A DNA stretch of 50,860 bases from Planctomycetota bacterium (lineage in GTDB: Bacteria; Planctomycetota; PLA2; JAEUHO01), in NCBI GenBank assembly GCA_028281445.1, contig JANQJW010000129.1, forward strand, positions 1-50,860, in the 5' to 3' direction. The notes beneath the pieces are model-generated. The model ran no database searches, was not told the origin of the DNA, and worked only from the letters and a program-made list of their open reading frames with translations. This document shows, piece by piece, positions 18,645 through 28,182 of this stretch (positions within the stretch are counted from its first letter, which is position 1; every line of letters begins with the position of its first letter). The translations under genes were made by a program, and so were the position numbers.

Positions 18645-18759
18645 GAAGCCCTCCCGTAGCGCCTCGGATGATAGGGAATCGGCAGTGCACCGGACACCCG
18701 CAAGCAGAGGGATACACGGGGATGCGGGTACTCTGTGCGGCCGCGACAGGAGGCATCGC
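18645..18759. promoter_or_regulatory. Divergent promoter region, efflux operon and MscS-type channel
   Basis: A 115-base spacer lies between two divergent genes. It must hold both promoters. The plus-strand start is preceded by AGGAGG at 18749-18754. No regulator-binding palindrome is evident. Confidence 0.4.
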
Positions 18760-21700
18760 GTGCCGCGTCGGATTGGAATCTGGACAGTGCTGCTGGCTGC
18801 GCTGCCGGCTCTGTGTCCGCAGGCGGCATGGGCCGACGAGCCGGCCCCCTCTGCGCTCTCCAACAAGGCGCTGGTGAGCGGCACGAAGGACGCGCTCGAG
18901 AAGCTCAAGGCGCTGGACGCGGGGACACGCGCGGACCGGGAAGCGTTCGAGCAGGGCGGCGCGGACATCGAGCGCGCCACCGCTGCCGTCCAGAAGCCGA
19001 TGCCCCAGCGCCCCGTGCCGTTGGAAGAGCAGAAGGCCTTCGACATCGAGCGCATCCGCGCCGAGCTCAAGCGCGCACAGACGTACACGCAAGCGTTCGA
19101 GGCGCAGCGCCAGGCCCGCGCCCGCGGCCGCGACATGATCCGCCTGCTCGAAGGCCTGCAGAAGACGTTGCGCCCAGCGACGAAGCGTCTGGTCGAGAAC
19201 GCCACGGCGCTGCGCCCGCTTCTGCTCGAGGCCCAGCGTCGTGTCGAGGGCGGCGATATCAAGGTCGGCACCTTCGACGAGGGCGTCATCGCGACATGGG
19301 TCGATCGCACGCGCGCGATCATCAACGAGAGCGAAGCCCGCCTCGCGGCGATCGACAAGCTGGACGAGGGCTTCACGAAGGTGCGCGAGGCGTTCGACAA
19401 GCTGCCGCCCGAAGATGCGGCCACCGGCCGCCTCGTGCACCGTGCCAAGGTCGCTCTCGAGTTCTTGGCGGAGGTCACGGCTGCCGCCGATGAGCAGCGC
19501 GCGCAGCTCAAGACGATGCGTGCCGACAACCTCCCGACGGAGGTAGCACGCACGCGAACGCTCTGGGACGAGCGCCGCGAGGCGCTCGTGTCGGTAGACG
19601 GCGGCATCGACACGCAGGGCGCGGCCTACGCAAGGCTGCGCTCGGAGATCGATGCGCTCAAGCCCCCGCGGCGCAACGACATCGAAGCCACGGACGACCC
19701 GCCCCTGATCCGTGAAGCCAAGCGCGACGTCGCACTTGCCGAGGCGCTGCTCGAGCACTATGCGCAGATGGAGGCCCTGCTCGAGCGCTCGCAGTCCGAA
19801 CGTGCGGCGCTGTTGAAGGAGGCGGGCGCCGCGAGCAAGAGCTACGCCGACCTGTGCGGCGATCTCGTCAATGCCTGGGTGACGCTCGAGCACACCAAGA
19901 ACGTTGTTGAAGAAGGGAAGCTCACCGACTGGAAGCCGGATGCCGGCTACTCCCACCAGCTCCTGTGGGACGACTTCCGGCGCATGCTCGGCGACGAGTT
20001 GGACCGCATGGAGCTGCTCGATGTGCTCAACAGCGTGACCGACGAGACGAAGCAGATCGAACGCGTGCGGGAGCGCGTGGCGCAGGAGAGGGAACGGCTC
20101 CGCCAGTCGAAGGCGCGGCTCGAGACGGAGCTAGCCTACGCCGAGGTCGTCGCCGAGATGCGTGGCGTGTCCACGGATGCCCTGCTCGCATTGTTCACGG
20201 GCGAGGGCGCCATCGAGACCGAGCGCGCCGCGAACGACGAGAAGATCGAGGAGGCGCGGGCCGCGCGCGTGTTGGCGTCGGAGGCGTGTCTGGACGCACT
20301 CCGGACGATCCGCACGATCGAGAATCCGGCGACGCGGGACGCGCTCACGACACGGGACAATGCGAAGGAAGCCGATCGAATCCTGGAAGCGATCCAGCAG
20401 CTTCCCGAGGGAGAGGTACTGCCGGATCGCAGCACGACGCTGAAGGCACAGCTGATCGAGGGCGCACGCTTTCCCCCTGAGTTCGAGAGCACCGGCGAGG
20501 CGAACATCCTCGAGCTTGCGACGAAGGAGGGGAAGTTCCTTGCGCGCCAGGAGCAGGTCGCGCGTGTCTACCTGGACTACTTCGAGACCGTCGATCGGGC
20601 ACGCGCGGCGCTGGACCAGGCCCTCCAGGCCCGACGGGAGGCGGACCAGCAAGTCGACGCCGGCTACCAGGAGCGTGTTCGGATCCAAAAGCGACGCTAC
20701 GCCGCGGCGCGGGAGATGCGGCGGCGGATCCGGGCGGGGACCATCGAGCGGGCCGCGGCGCCGGCCTCGTATGCGAAGTGGCTGGACCGTCGGCGGATCC
20801 AGAGCGCCGAGGGCGAGCTCCTCGCGGTGCGTCGCGAGAACAGCGCCTTTGATCAGCAAGGCTCGCACGAGATCAAGCGCCTGGCCGTGTTGGCCGGCGG
20901 GCTCGAGTGGGTCAGGATCCGCTCGCGCGCCGCGTCGGATCGCGCACGTCTCATCGGGCAACCGCTGGCGCTCCTCGCTTCGGCACTGACGCCGCTCGAC
21001 GCGCTGGATGCCGTGCAGCGCAAGAACCTCGAGTTCGAGTCCAAGGCGGCCATCTCGGACCAGAAGACCTTCTACCTGCGGTTCATCCGCGGCCTGACGA
21101 GCGAGGAGGAGCGGGCCCGCTTCGAGGAGCCACTCCAGACCTTCTATCTGCAGCGGGCGAACACGGCCCGTGTCATTCGGGATCTCGAGGGCGCGGACGC
21201 GGCGTACAGCGAGATCACGAAGGTCGCCGCGGCGGAAGCCGAGGCGCTGGAGCCTGCTCGCGAAGTCATGAAGCGCATCGTTGCGCAGCGCCTCACCGAC
21301 TACCACGACGCGCGGTACGCAGCCGCGGTCGCGCGCCACCCGACACGGCGCGCCCGGATCGAGGAGTCCTACCGCGACCGATTCAAGCGCGGACTCGTGT
21401 ACCCGCTCGACTTCGACGCGTCCGATGTGAGTCGCGCCGCGCAGCGCGTCTTCGCCGCGGAGGCGCGTATTGTCGGCGCCCGCACGATCGGGCGCAGCCT
21501 CGGCGTTCTCCTATCCAAGACCGGCATCCAGCAGGAGATCGGCTGGTACCGCACGCAGATGGCACGGGTCACGTCCCTGCTCGAAGGAGAGCAGGCGCGA
21601 GCAAAGGACGTGAACGGGCGCATCACCACGTTGGAGGCAAGTTACGTCAACGTGCTGCAGTCGAACGGCGTGCGCGGCATCCTCATCACGCTGTTGATCC

Positions 21701-22518
21701 CCGTGCTGGCCTTCGTAGCCGTGCGGCTCGTGCGCCGCAGCACGCGGCGCTTCGAGACGACGGTGGAGGGCGCCGACGACACGCCATCAGACCGCCAGCG
21801 TCGCCTCCAGACGATCTCGCGGACGACGACGGCTGCCGTGTCGGTGCTCATCTGGCTCATTGCGCTCTTCTACATCTTCGCGCGGTTGGGCTTGGATCTC
21901 ACACCGATCATCGCGTCCGCGTCCGTCGTCGGTCTCGCCGTGGCGTTCGGTGCGCAGGCGCTGATCCGCGACTTCTTCTCGGGGTTCTTCATCCTGCTCG
22001 AGAACCAGTTCACGATCGGTGACGTCGTGAAGCTCGGCACGATCACTGGCACCGTGGAGAAGATCTCGCTGCGCGTGACCACGCTGCGGGACTTGAAGGG
22101 TGTCGTCCACTACGTGCCCAACGGCTCGATCGGTCAGGTGTCCAACCTCACCCAGGGTTGGTCGCGCGTGGTCACGGAGATCAGCGTCTCCTACAAGGAA
22201 GACCCGGACCGCGTCATGGAGGTCATGGGCGACGAGCTGCTCAAACTGGCCCAGGACGAGAAGTGGAAGAAGCACATCATCGAGGATCCGGTCGTGGCGG
22301 GCGTCGAGAACCTGACCGAGCGTTCCGTCGACGTGCGAATCATGATCAAGGTCAAGGCCGGCCAGCAATGGGCTGTCGCCCGCGAGGCCCGTCGCCGCAT
22401 CAAGAAGCGCTTCGACAAGGAGGGCATCGAGATCCCGTTCCCGAGTCGGGTAGTGCATCACGTGTACGAGGGCGAGCGGGAGCCGACGCCTGACGAGCAG
22501 GCGGGGGGCGGGGCGTAG
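18760..22518 (+). CDS. Large MscS-type mechanosensitive channel with long periplasmic domain
   Basis: This protein of 1252 aa has a C-terminal MscS channel. The start is GTG at 18760, 6 bases after AGGAGG. It gives a signal peptide (IGIWTVLLAALPALCPQAAWA) cleaved before DEP. Residues about 30-960 are almost entirely charged helical sequence typical of the coiled periplasmic part of MscK/YbiO-like channels. Transmembrane segments follow at about 972-993 and about 1020-1042. The pore-lining TM3 region spans about 1050-1085 (ASASVVGLAVAFGAQALIRDF). The beta domain begins ENQFTIGDVVKLG, and the cytoplasmic cage follows. Such channels release osmolytes on hypo-osmotic shock. It is divergent from the efflux operon and has no partner gene. 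Confidence 0.88.
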   Translation: MPRRIGIWTVLLAALPALCPQAAWADEPAPSALSNKALVSGTKDALEKLKALDAGTRADREAFEQGGADIERATAAVQKPMPQRPVPLEEQKAFDIERIRAELKRAQTYTQAFEAQRQARARGRDMIRLLEGLQKTLRPATKRLVENATALRPLLLEAQRRVEGGDIKVGTFDEGVIATWVDRTRAIINESEARLAAIDKLDEGFTKVREAFDKLPPEDAATGRLVHRAKVALEFLAEVTAAADEQRAQLKTMRADNLPTEVARTRTLWDERREALVSVDGGIDTQGAAYARLRSEIDALKPPRRNDIEATDDPPLIREAKRDVALAEALLEHYAQMEALLERSQSERAALLKEAGAASKSYADLCGDLVNAWVTLEHTKNVVEEGKLTDWKPDAGYSHQLLWDDFRRMLGDELDRMELLDVLNSVTDETKQIERVRERVAQERERLRQSKARLETELAYAEVVAEMRGVSTDALLALFTGEGAIETERAANDEKIEEARAARVLASEACLDALRTIRTIENPATRDALTTRDNAKEADRILEAIQQLPEGEVLPDRSTTLKAQLIEGARFPPEFESTGEANILELATKEGKFLARQEQVARVYLDYFETVDRARAALDQALQARREADQQVDAGYQERVRIQKRRYAAAREMRRRIRAGTIERAAAPASYAKWLDRRRIQSAEGELLAVRRENSAFDQQGSHEIKRLAVLAGGLEWVRIRSRAASDRARLIGQPLALLASALTPLDALDAVQRKNLEFESKAAISDQKTFYLRFIRGLTSEEERARFEEPLQTFYLQRANTARVIRDLEGADAAYSEITKVAAAEAEALEPAREVMKRIVAQRLTDYHDARYAAAVARHPTRRARIEESYRDRFKRGLVYPLDFDASDVSRAAQRVFAAEARIVGARTIGRSLGVLLSKTGIQQEIGWYRTQMARVTSLLEGEQARAKDVNGRITTLEASYVNVLQSNGVRGILITLLIPVLAFVAVRLVRRSTRRFETTVEGADDTPSDRQRRLQTISRTTTAAVSVLIWLIALFYIFARLGLDLTPIIASASVVGLAVAFGAQALIRDFFSGFFILLENQFTIGDVVKLGTITGTVEKISLRVTTLRDLKGVVHYVPNGSIGQVSNLTQGWSRVVTEISVSYKEDPDRVMEVMGDELLKLAQDEKWKKHIIEDPVVAGVENLTERSVDVRIMIKVKAGQQWAVAREARRRIKKRFDKEGIEIPFPSRVVHHVYEGEREPTPDEQAGGGA

Positions 22519-22586
22519 GCATTCGTACGTGCGACGCCGCGCGAAATGCCCATGCGGCGCCGCCTCGCTGCTACGGTTCTCCGGCA

Positions 22587-23192
22587 ATGACCGATCTCGC
22601 ACACGATCACGATCTCGACGAGCTGGAAGCGCCCGACGCGCCGGCTGAGCTCATCGCGCACGTCGAAGGGCTGCTCCGCGGCGTCGGCGAGGACCCCGAG
22701 CGTCAGGGGTTGCTGCGGACGCCGCTGCGCGTCGCAAAGAGCCTCAAGTTCCTGACGCACGGCTACGACGTGGACGCGCGCGAGGTGCTCAACGGCGCGG
22801 TGTTCGACAGCGATACCGACGAGATGGTCGTCGTCAAGGACATCGAGCTCTACAGCCTGTGTGAGCACCACATGCTGCCGTTCTTCGGCCGGGCACACGT
22901 CGCCTACCTGCCCAAGGGCAAGATCGTGGGGCTGAGCAAGCTTGCGCGCGTGGTCGACGCGTTCGCGCGCCGCCTGCAGGTGCAGGAGCGCCTTACCACC
23001 CAGATCGCTTCGGCCATCGAGGAAGCGCTAGAGCCCAAGGGTGTGGGCGTCCTCGTCGAGGCCCAGCACCTCTGCATGATGATGCGTGGCGTCGCCAAGC
23101 AGAACAGCAGCACGGTCACGTCGTGCATGCTCGGCGGCTTCCGATCCGACATCCGCACCCGCACCGAGTTCCTCGAGATCATCGGGCGGTAG
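22587..23192 (+). CDS. folE: GTP cyclohydrolase I
   Basis: This enzyme converts GTP to 7,8-dihydroneopterin triphosphate, the first step of tetrahydrofolate (and queuosine) synthesis. The protein is 201 aa, normal for type I. The zinc ligands are Cys92 and His95 in SLCEHHMLPF and Cys163 in AQHLCMMMRG. The signature MMMRGVAKQNSSTVTS and the closing GGFRSD block are present. It is a lone gene on the plus strand, ending 14 bases inside the 3' end of bioA (tail-to-tail overlap). The 68-base gap from the channel gene allows its own promoter. Confidence 0.97.
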   Translation: MTDLAHDHDLDELEAPDAPAELIAHVEGLLRGVGEDPERQGLLRTPLRVAKSLKFLTHGYDVDAREVLNGAVFDSDTDEMVVVKDIELYSLCEHHMLPFFGRAHVAYLPKGKIVGLSKLARVVDAFARRLQVQERLTTQIASAIEEALEPKGVGVLVEAQHLCMMMRGVAKQNSSTVTSCMLGGFRSDIRTRTEFLEIIGR

Positions 23193-24471
23193 AAGGACGC
23201 GCGCTGACGCGGATGGCGCGCGCGATCACATCTCGCATGCGTGTCGCGATCAGCTCGCACTCCTCGGTCGTCGTCGATGCCGGAGGCACGGCATAGAGCA
23301 CGTTACCCAGAGGGCGCAGGAGGACGTCCCGTGAGTGCTCGAGGCATGCGTGACGCAGGGCATCCCCCAAGCCGGAGAGATAGCCTGCGTCGTCGGTATC
23401 CATCTCCGCCGCGACGATCCCACCGACGCGCCGCACTTGTGCGCCCTCGAGGTCGCTCAGCGCGTCCTGGATTGCCTTGCCGTTTCGAACGAGGATCGCG
23501 GGAGTGTCCTCTTCGGCAATCACATCGAGCGATGCCAGTGCGACCGCGCACGCTAGCGGGTTCGCTGTGTAGGTGTGGCCATGGAAGAACATGTGCGCCC
23601 GGTCGTCGCTCACGAACCGGTCGAACGTAGACGCGGGAAAGAGTGTTACGGCGAGCGGAAGCATGCCGCTCGTCAAGCCCTTGGAGAGGCACAGTGCGTC
23701 CGGTGTGACACCGGCGGCCTCGCACGCGAACAGCGACCCCGTCCGCCCGAATCCGGTGAAGACCTCGTCCGCAATCAGGACAACGCCATGCTCGTCACAC
23801 AGGCGGCGGGCGGTACGGACCACGTCGGCCGGCACGGGCACCATGCCTGCCGCTCCCTGGATTCCCGGTTCGAGGATCATCGCCGCCGTGCGGTCGCCGA
23901 AGCGCGCGAACACGCCTTCCAGGGCGTCCGTGTCCAGCGGCGCGCGCTCGACCCGGCACATCAACGGTGCGTAGTCGGCGAAGAAGGGGTCGGGGTCGCC
24001 GACGGCCATCGCGCCCAGTGTGTCGCCGTGATAGCCGCCTTCGAGCGCGATGAACGTGGTCCTGTGCGCCTCCCCGCGGCGCGCAGCGCCTTGGTACGCG
24101 GCTTTCAGTGCGACTTCCACGGCCGTGCTTCCGTTGTCGCTGAAGAACGCGCGTTCGAGGCCGGCGGGTGCTACGTCGCACAAGCGCGCGGCCAGCCTTG
24201 CTGCCGGCTCGTGCGTGCACCCGGCGAAGAGCACGTGATCCAGAGTGCGCGCCTGCTGCGCGAGTGCCTCGACCAGGAATGGGTGACCGTGCCCGTGGAG
24301 GCAGCACCACCACGAAGAGATGGCGTCGAGGAAGCGCCGCCCGTCTGCGAGCTCGAGCCAGGAGCCTTCGGCCTTGGCAACGGCGAGCGGCTCGGGCGCG
24401 GTGCCGTGCTGTGTGTACGGGTGCCAGCAGTGGGCAGCATCGAGCGATAGCCAGTCGGACGATGCGGTCAC
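23179..24471 (-). CDS. bioA: Adenosylmethionine-8-amino-7-oxononanoate aminotransferase
   Basis: This PLP-dependent aminotransferase makes 7,8-diaminopelargonic acid with S-adenosylmethionine as amino donor, in biotin synthesis. The protein is 430 aa. Visible blocks are HPYTQHGTAPEPLAV near the start, the SSWWCCLHGHGHP aromatic cluster, IADEVFTGFGRTG with the cofactor aspartate, and LSKGLTSGMLPLA with the PLP lysine. The start is GTG at 24471, overlapping the TGA of the upstream gene (GTGA), with GAGGA about 9 bases before. It is the last gene of the bioB, bioF-bioD, bioA operon and converges on folE with a 14-base overlap. Confidence 0.95.
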   Translation of the reverse strand: MTASSDWLSLDAAHCWHPYTQHGTAPEPLAVAKAEGSWLELADGRRFLDAISSWWCCLHGHGHPFLVEALAQQARTLDHVLFAGCTHEPAARLAARLCDVAPAGLERAFFSDNGSTAVEVALKAAYQGAARRGEAHRTTFIALEGGYHGDTLGAMAVGDPDPFFADYAPLMCRVERAPLDTDALEGVFARFGDRTAAMILEPGIQGAAGMVPVPADVVRTARRLCDEHGVVLIADEVFTGFGRTGSLFACEAAGVTPDALCLSKGLTSGMLPLAVTLFPASTFDRFVSDDRAHMFFHGHTYTANPLACAVALASLDVIAEEDTPAILVRNGKAIQDALSDLEGAQVRRVGGIVAAEMDTDDAGYLSGLGDALRHACLEHSRDVLLRPLGNVLYAVPPASTTTEECELIATRMRDVIARAIRVSARPSTAR

Positions 24472-26234
24472 GGCAGAACGTCCTCGATCGGATTCACGTC
24501 CAGCCACGCGTCGATGCTCGCCGCCGTGAGCGGCTCGAGTGCCGGTAGCTCGAAGAGCGGCAGCTCGGGGTGTCGACGACGCAATGTGACGACGTTCGCT
24601 TCGTGTCGCGGTCCTACCAGGATCAACGCCAGAGCGAGGAGCCTGCGTCGCCGCATGGCTTCCAGCGTGAGGCGCGTGTGGTTGAGCGTACCGAGACCCG
24701 AGCGTGCCACGACGACGGCCGGCAGGTCGAGTCCTGCGAGCAGGTCGGCTTGGTCCTCGTGCTCGTTGAGCGGGACCAGGAGTCCGCCGGCGGTCTCGAG
24801 AACGAACGTCTCGCCCGCCTGCTCCTTCAGTCCGTCGACGATCCGCTGCTTCACGTCGGCGGCTTCGACGCGCGTGCCCGCCGCCTCCGCGGCTTGATCT
24901 ACCGACGCAGGCAGGTCGAGCGCGACGACGGGGGGCAGGGTTGCCGCGCTGATGAGCTGCGTGACCGCATCGGTGTCCGAGACGGTACCGGTCTGGATCG
25001 GTTTCCAGTAGCGCACGGCACTGTCGCGGCGTTGCAGCGCACGAACCAGTACTGCGCTTGCAACGGACTTGCCGACGTCCGTGTCCGTGCCGACGACCAC
25101 GACAGCGCGCGGTCGCGTGGGCGCGGACGCTACGACGCGCGGGTGGGGCTCTCCCAGCGCGTCGGCGAGCGCCTCGATGTCTGTGTCGCTGTGGTCGGCG
25201 TGGCAGACGATCCGGAGCCCGCTATGGCCCGGCTGGACTGTCGGCGGCCGAACGGCGCGGACATAGAAGCCGGCGTCGTGCAGTCGACGCGCCGCTGCAA
25301 GCGCAGCGTCCGGCTCGCCCATCGAGACGAAGACGATGGGGCCCGCGCCGGTCACGGCGAGCCTCGCTCGTAGAAGCGTCGCCGCTTCGAGCGCGCGCGC
25401 GCGCAGCGCCGGGTACTCGCGCACGCGCCGGATGGCGGCATGCAGCGCCGCGGCGACGGGCGGTGGGGGGGCCGTAGTGAACACGAAGGAACGGGCCTTG
25501 TGCGTCAGCAGCTCGACCAGCTCGCCGCTGCCGCAGACGAGTGCGCCGCTTGCGCCCAGCGCCTTGCCTCCCGTGAGGATCCGCGCGGCGACACGCGTCG
25601 GGTCATCCATCTCGGCGACACGTCCCTGTCCCTGCGGACCGTAGAGCCCCACGCCGTGCGCCTCGTCGACGATGAGTCTGGCGTCGTGCGCCGCGGAGAG
25701 TTTCGCGAGTTCATCAAGCGGAGCCTGCGACCCGTCGATCGAGTATACCGACTCGACCACGATCCAGCGGCGGCCCGCACCGGCTGCTGCGCGCAGGATC
25801 CGCTCGAGGTCTCCAAGGTTGTTGTGTCGGAACACCTCCACGCGCGCCCTCGAGAGTCTCGCGCCATCGATCAATGATGCGTGGTTCTGCGCGTCACTCA
25901 GGATCACATCACCCGCACGCGCCACGGCCGAAAGCACGCCAACGTTCGCCTGGTAGCCGCTCGGGAAGAGTAGCGCCGCTTCGGTTCCCGCCCACTGCGC
26001 GGCCTCGTTCTCGAGGTCGGCGTGGACAGGGAGGTGGCCGCCCAGCAGACGCGCGGCGCGGCTGCCCGTGCCATACGCCTGAGCCGCCTCGACAGCCGCG
26101 TTGACGACGGCCGGATCGCGTGCGAGTCCGAGGTAGTCGTTCGTGCAGAAGTCGATGCCCTCGAGTTGCTCCAGCGTGCGGCGCAGCCCGGCTTCTTCCC
26201 AGGCCGTCAGCTCGTCGGCGAACGAGAGGGTCAT
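24468..26234 (-). CDS. bioF-bioD: Fused 8-amino-7-oxononanoate synthase and dethiobiotin synthetase
   Basis: This single 588-residue frame holds two biotin enzymes. BioF occupies residues 1 to about 365. It condenses pimeloyl-thioester with alanine, with DEAHG at 190-194 and the PLP lysine K224 in LTGGKALGASG. BioD occupies about 376-588. It closes the ureido ring using ATP and CO2, and its P-loop GTDTDVGKS starts at residue 382. The join is a short Ala/Pro/Arg-rich linker (PHPRVVASAPTRPRAV). The ATG at 26234 overlaps the TGA of bioB (ATGA). A more distal frame start overlapping bioB is not favoured. No frameshift or internal stop is seen at the junction, so the fusion appears genuine. A BioF-BioD order is not the common arrangement. 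Confidence 0.93.
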   Translation of the reverse strand: MTLSFADELTAWEEAGLRRTLEQLEGIDFCTNDYLGLARDPAVVNAAVEAAQAYGTGSRAARLLGGHLPVHADLENEAAQWAGTEAALLFPSGYQANVGVLSAVARAGDVILSDAQNHASLIDGARLSRARVEVFRHNNLGDLERILRAAAGAGRRWIVVESVYSIDGSQAPLDELAKLSAAHDARLIVDEAHGVGLYGPQGQGRVAEMDDPTRVAARILTGGKALGASGALVCGSGELVELLTHKARSFVFTTAPPPPVAAALHAAIRRVREYPALRARALEAATLLRARLAVTGAGPIVFVSMGEPDAALAAARRLHDAGFYVRAVRPPTVQPGHSGLRIVCHADHSDTDIEALADALGEPHPRVVASAPTRPRAVVVVGTDTDVGKSVASAVLVRALQRRDSAVRYWKPIQTGTVSDTDAVTQLISAATLPPVVALDLPASVDQAAEAAGTRVEAADVKQRIVDGLKEQAGETFVLETAGGLLVPLNEHEDQADLLAGLDLPAVVVARSGLGTLNHTRLTLEAMRRRRLLALALILVGPRHEANVVTLRRRHPELPLFELPALEPLTAASIDAWLDVNPIEDVLP

Positions 26235-27187
26235 GCCGGCCGCTTCGGTGCAAGACCGAGCTTCTCGAGCAGGCTCTCGTCGGCGTCCGGCTCGGGGTTG
26301 GGCGTCGTGAGCAGCCGGTCGCCCAGGAAGATCGAGTTCGCGCCTGCCAGGAAGCACATTGCCTGCGCCGCTTCGCCGAGCTCCGTGCGGCCGGCGCTCA
26401 GGCGCACGACTGTCTTCGGCATCAACACGCGCGCCGTAGCAACCATGCGCACCATCACGTCCCAGTCGATGGGCGGCTGATCGGCGAGTGGCGTGCCGTC
26501 GACGGCGACCAATGCGTTGATGGGCACGCTCTCGGGTTGCGGGTCCTGGCGCGCGAGTTCGTGCAGCAAGCCGACGCGATCCTCGTCGGTCTCACCCATG
26601 CCGACGATGCCGCCGCAGCAGACCTTCATGCCGGAGTCTCTGACAGCCGCCAGCGTGGCCAGTCGTTCGTCGTAGGTGCGCGTGGAGATGATCTCACCGT
26701 AGAACTCCGGCGAGGTGTCGAGGTTGTGGTTGTAGTAGTCGAGCCCTGCGTCACGCAGGCGATCGGCTTGATCGCGATCGAGCATGCCCAGCGTCGCACA
26801 CGTCTCGAGTCCCAGTGCCTTGACGGTCGAGACCATCTCGAGGACCTGATCGAACGCCTTGCCTTCCGTGACGTCGCGCCACGCGGCGCCCATGCAGAAT
26901 CGGTCCGCGCCCTGCGCCTTGGCCTGCCTGGCCCTCTCCACGACCTCGTCGAGCGACAGCAGGGGCTCACGTTCGAGCTCCGTGTTGTGGTGCGCGGACT
27001 GGGGGCAGTAGGCGCAGTCCTCCGGGCACGCGCCGGTCTTGATGCTGAGCAGAGCCGAGCATTGGACGTGCCGGGGATCGTGGTGCTCCCTGTGGACCCT
27101 CGCTGCACGGGCGACCAACTCCAGGAGCGGGCGGTCGTAGATTGCCCGGACGTCCCCACGCGACAGCGACCGCAAACTCGTGCTCAT
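26231..27187 (-). CDS. bioB: Biotin synthase
   Basis: This radical SAM enzyme of 318 aa inserts sulfur into dethiobiotin. The 4Fe-4S motif is CPEDCAYC (Cys54, Cys58, Cys61). The remaining family blocks are YYNHNLDTSPEFYGEI, CCGGIVGMGE and LSAGRTE with the arginine ligand region of the auxiliary 2Fe-2S cluster. The ATG at 27187 is preceded by GGAGG 8 bases upstream. It is the first gene of the biotin operon, and its stop overlaps the start of the bioF-bioD fusion. No BirA-type operator was recognised in the 85-base gap to the divergent neighbour. No bioC or bioH homologue is in the window. Confidence 0.97.
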   Translation of the reverse strand: MSTSLRSLSRGDVRAIYDRPLLELVARAARVHREHHDPRHVQCSALLSIKTGACPEDCAYCPQSAHHNTELEREPLLSLDEVVERARQAKAQGADRFCMGAAWRDVTEGKAFDQVLEMVSTVKALGLETCATLGMLDRDQADRLRDAGLDYYNHNLDTSPEFYGEIISTRTYDERLATLAAVRDSGMKVCCGGIVGMGETDEDRVGLLHELARQDPQPESVPINALVAVDGTPLADQPPIDWDVMVRMVATARVLMPKTVVRLSAGRTELGEAAQAMCFLAGANSIFLGDRLLTTPNPEPDADESLLEKLGLAPKRPA

Positions 27188-27272
27188 ACTGTCTGCCTCC
27201 GCGCGGCAGTGTGAGTCGAGCCGGGCCCTCGTCAAGCCCCGCTGCCGCGGGGAATTGCTAGGATGTGGACCA

Positions 27273-28166
27273 ATGCCTCGCTCCGCCTGTCTCGCGCTCG
27301 TAATCGTCCTCGCGTGGACTGCTACCGCCGGAGGAGATGAGTCGGGACCCCTGAAGGAAGCCCGCGCGAAGAAGGCCGCCAGGAAGTTCGACGAAGCGCT
27401 GCTGCTGTACGAGCGCGCTCTGAAGGCCGCGCCCGACAACGTCAAGCTCTACTTGGAGGCCGCGCGCTGCGCAATGACCGCGGAGGACTACGAGAAGGCG
27501 GAATCCCTGGTCAAGCGCGGGCTTGGGATGACCAAGAAGGCGGCGCTCAAGGACTCCGATCCCACCACCAAGGCGTTTCGCGATCTTGCAGCCGAGGCGG
27601 CGCGTGAGAGGGAGCTGCGTGACGAGTTCGTGCCCGAGTTCGTCGAGCACATGATCAAGAAACTCCCCCGGCACAAGGCGATCTTCCACAAGAAGTACGT
27701 GGTTGCCGGCCAGCGGCGCGATGGCATGCAGCGGTACCGACTGCGCGCTGAGTTCACCGGTAGGCACTTCCGGATCGACAACCTGTCGTTGCGCGTGGAC
27801 AACGGGATCGTGCTCAGCGAGACGAGCGAGCTCCATCAGAGCGAAGACCGCGCCAACGAGCGCTTCGAGGCGATCCGGGACCTGATCCGCAAGCAGATGA
27901 AGCGCTGGACGAAGCGCGTGCGCGGCGCCACGAAGTCCACGAAGCGCGCCTTCGCCGAGACCGGAGACGATTGGGAGCCGCACCTGGAGGCCCCCTGGTG
28001 GGTGGTGCGCCGCATCGTCTACGGCGACGGCATGGACGAGCGCTACGCCGCGAAGATCACGATTCGCCAGCCGGTAGCCGAGGGCAAGGAGAAGCCCGAG
28101 CCCTCGGAGCGCTACCAGGTGTTCTTGCAGCTTCGGTCGAGCTTCTTCCTCGTCCGTGGGAGGTAG
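27273..28166 (+). CDS. Secreted tetratricopeptide-repeat protein
   Basis: This protein of 297 aa has a signal peptide (ACLALVIVLAWTATAGG) followed by a TPR region (about 25-85: KKAARKFDEALLLYERAL and AARCAMTAEDYEKAESLVKRGL). The C-terminal domain (about 110-297) is basic and tryptophan/tyrosine-containing, with no recognised family. TPRs mediate protein-protein contacts. The ATG at 27273 has AGGA 9 bases upstream. An upstream frame extension to 27180 overlaps the divergent bioB start. It is convergent with the transposase remnant. Function is unknown. Confidence 0.7.
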   Translation: MPRSACLALVIVLAWTATAGGDESGPLKEARAKKAARKFDEALLLYERALKAAPDNVKLYLEAARCAMTAEDYEKAESLVKRGLGMTKKAALKDSDPTTKAFRDLAAEAARERELRDEFVPEFVEHMIKKLPRHKAIFHKKYVVAGQRRDGMQRYRLRAEFTGRHFRIDNLSLRVDNGIVLSETSELHQSEDRANERFEAIRDLIRKQMKRWTKRVRGATKSTKRAFAETGDDWEPHLEAPWWVVRRIVYGDGMDERYAAKITIRQPVAEGKEKPEPSERYQVFLQLRSSFFLVRGR

Positions 28167-28182
28167 TGCCGAGGCGGGGCGT

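Noticed and set aside
18202..18759. Upstream extension of the MscS-type channel frame
   Set aside because: It runs antisense through the efflux adaptor gene. A GTG with AGGAGG at 18760 and a good signal peptide give a better start.
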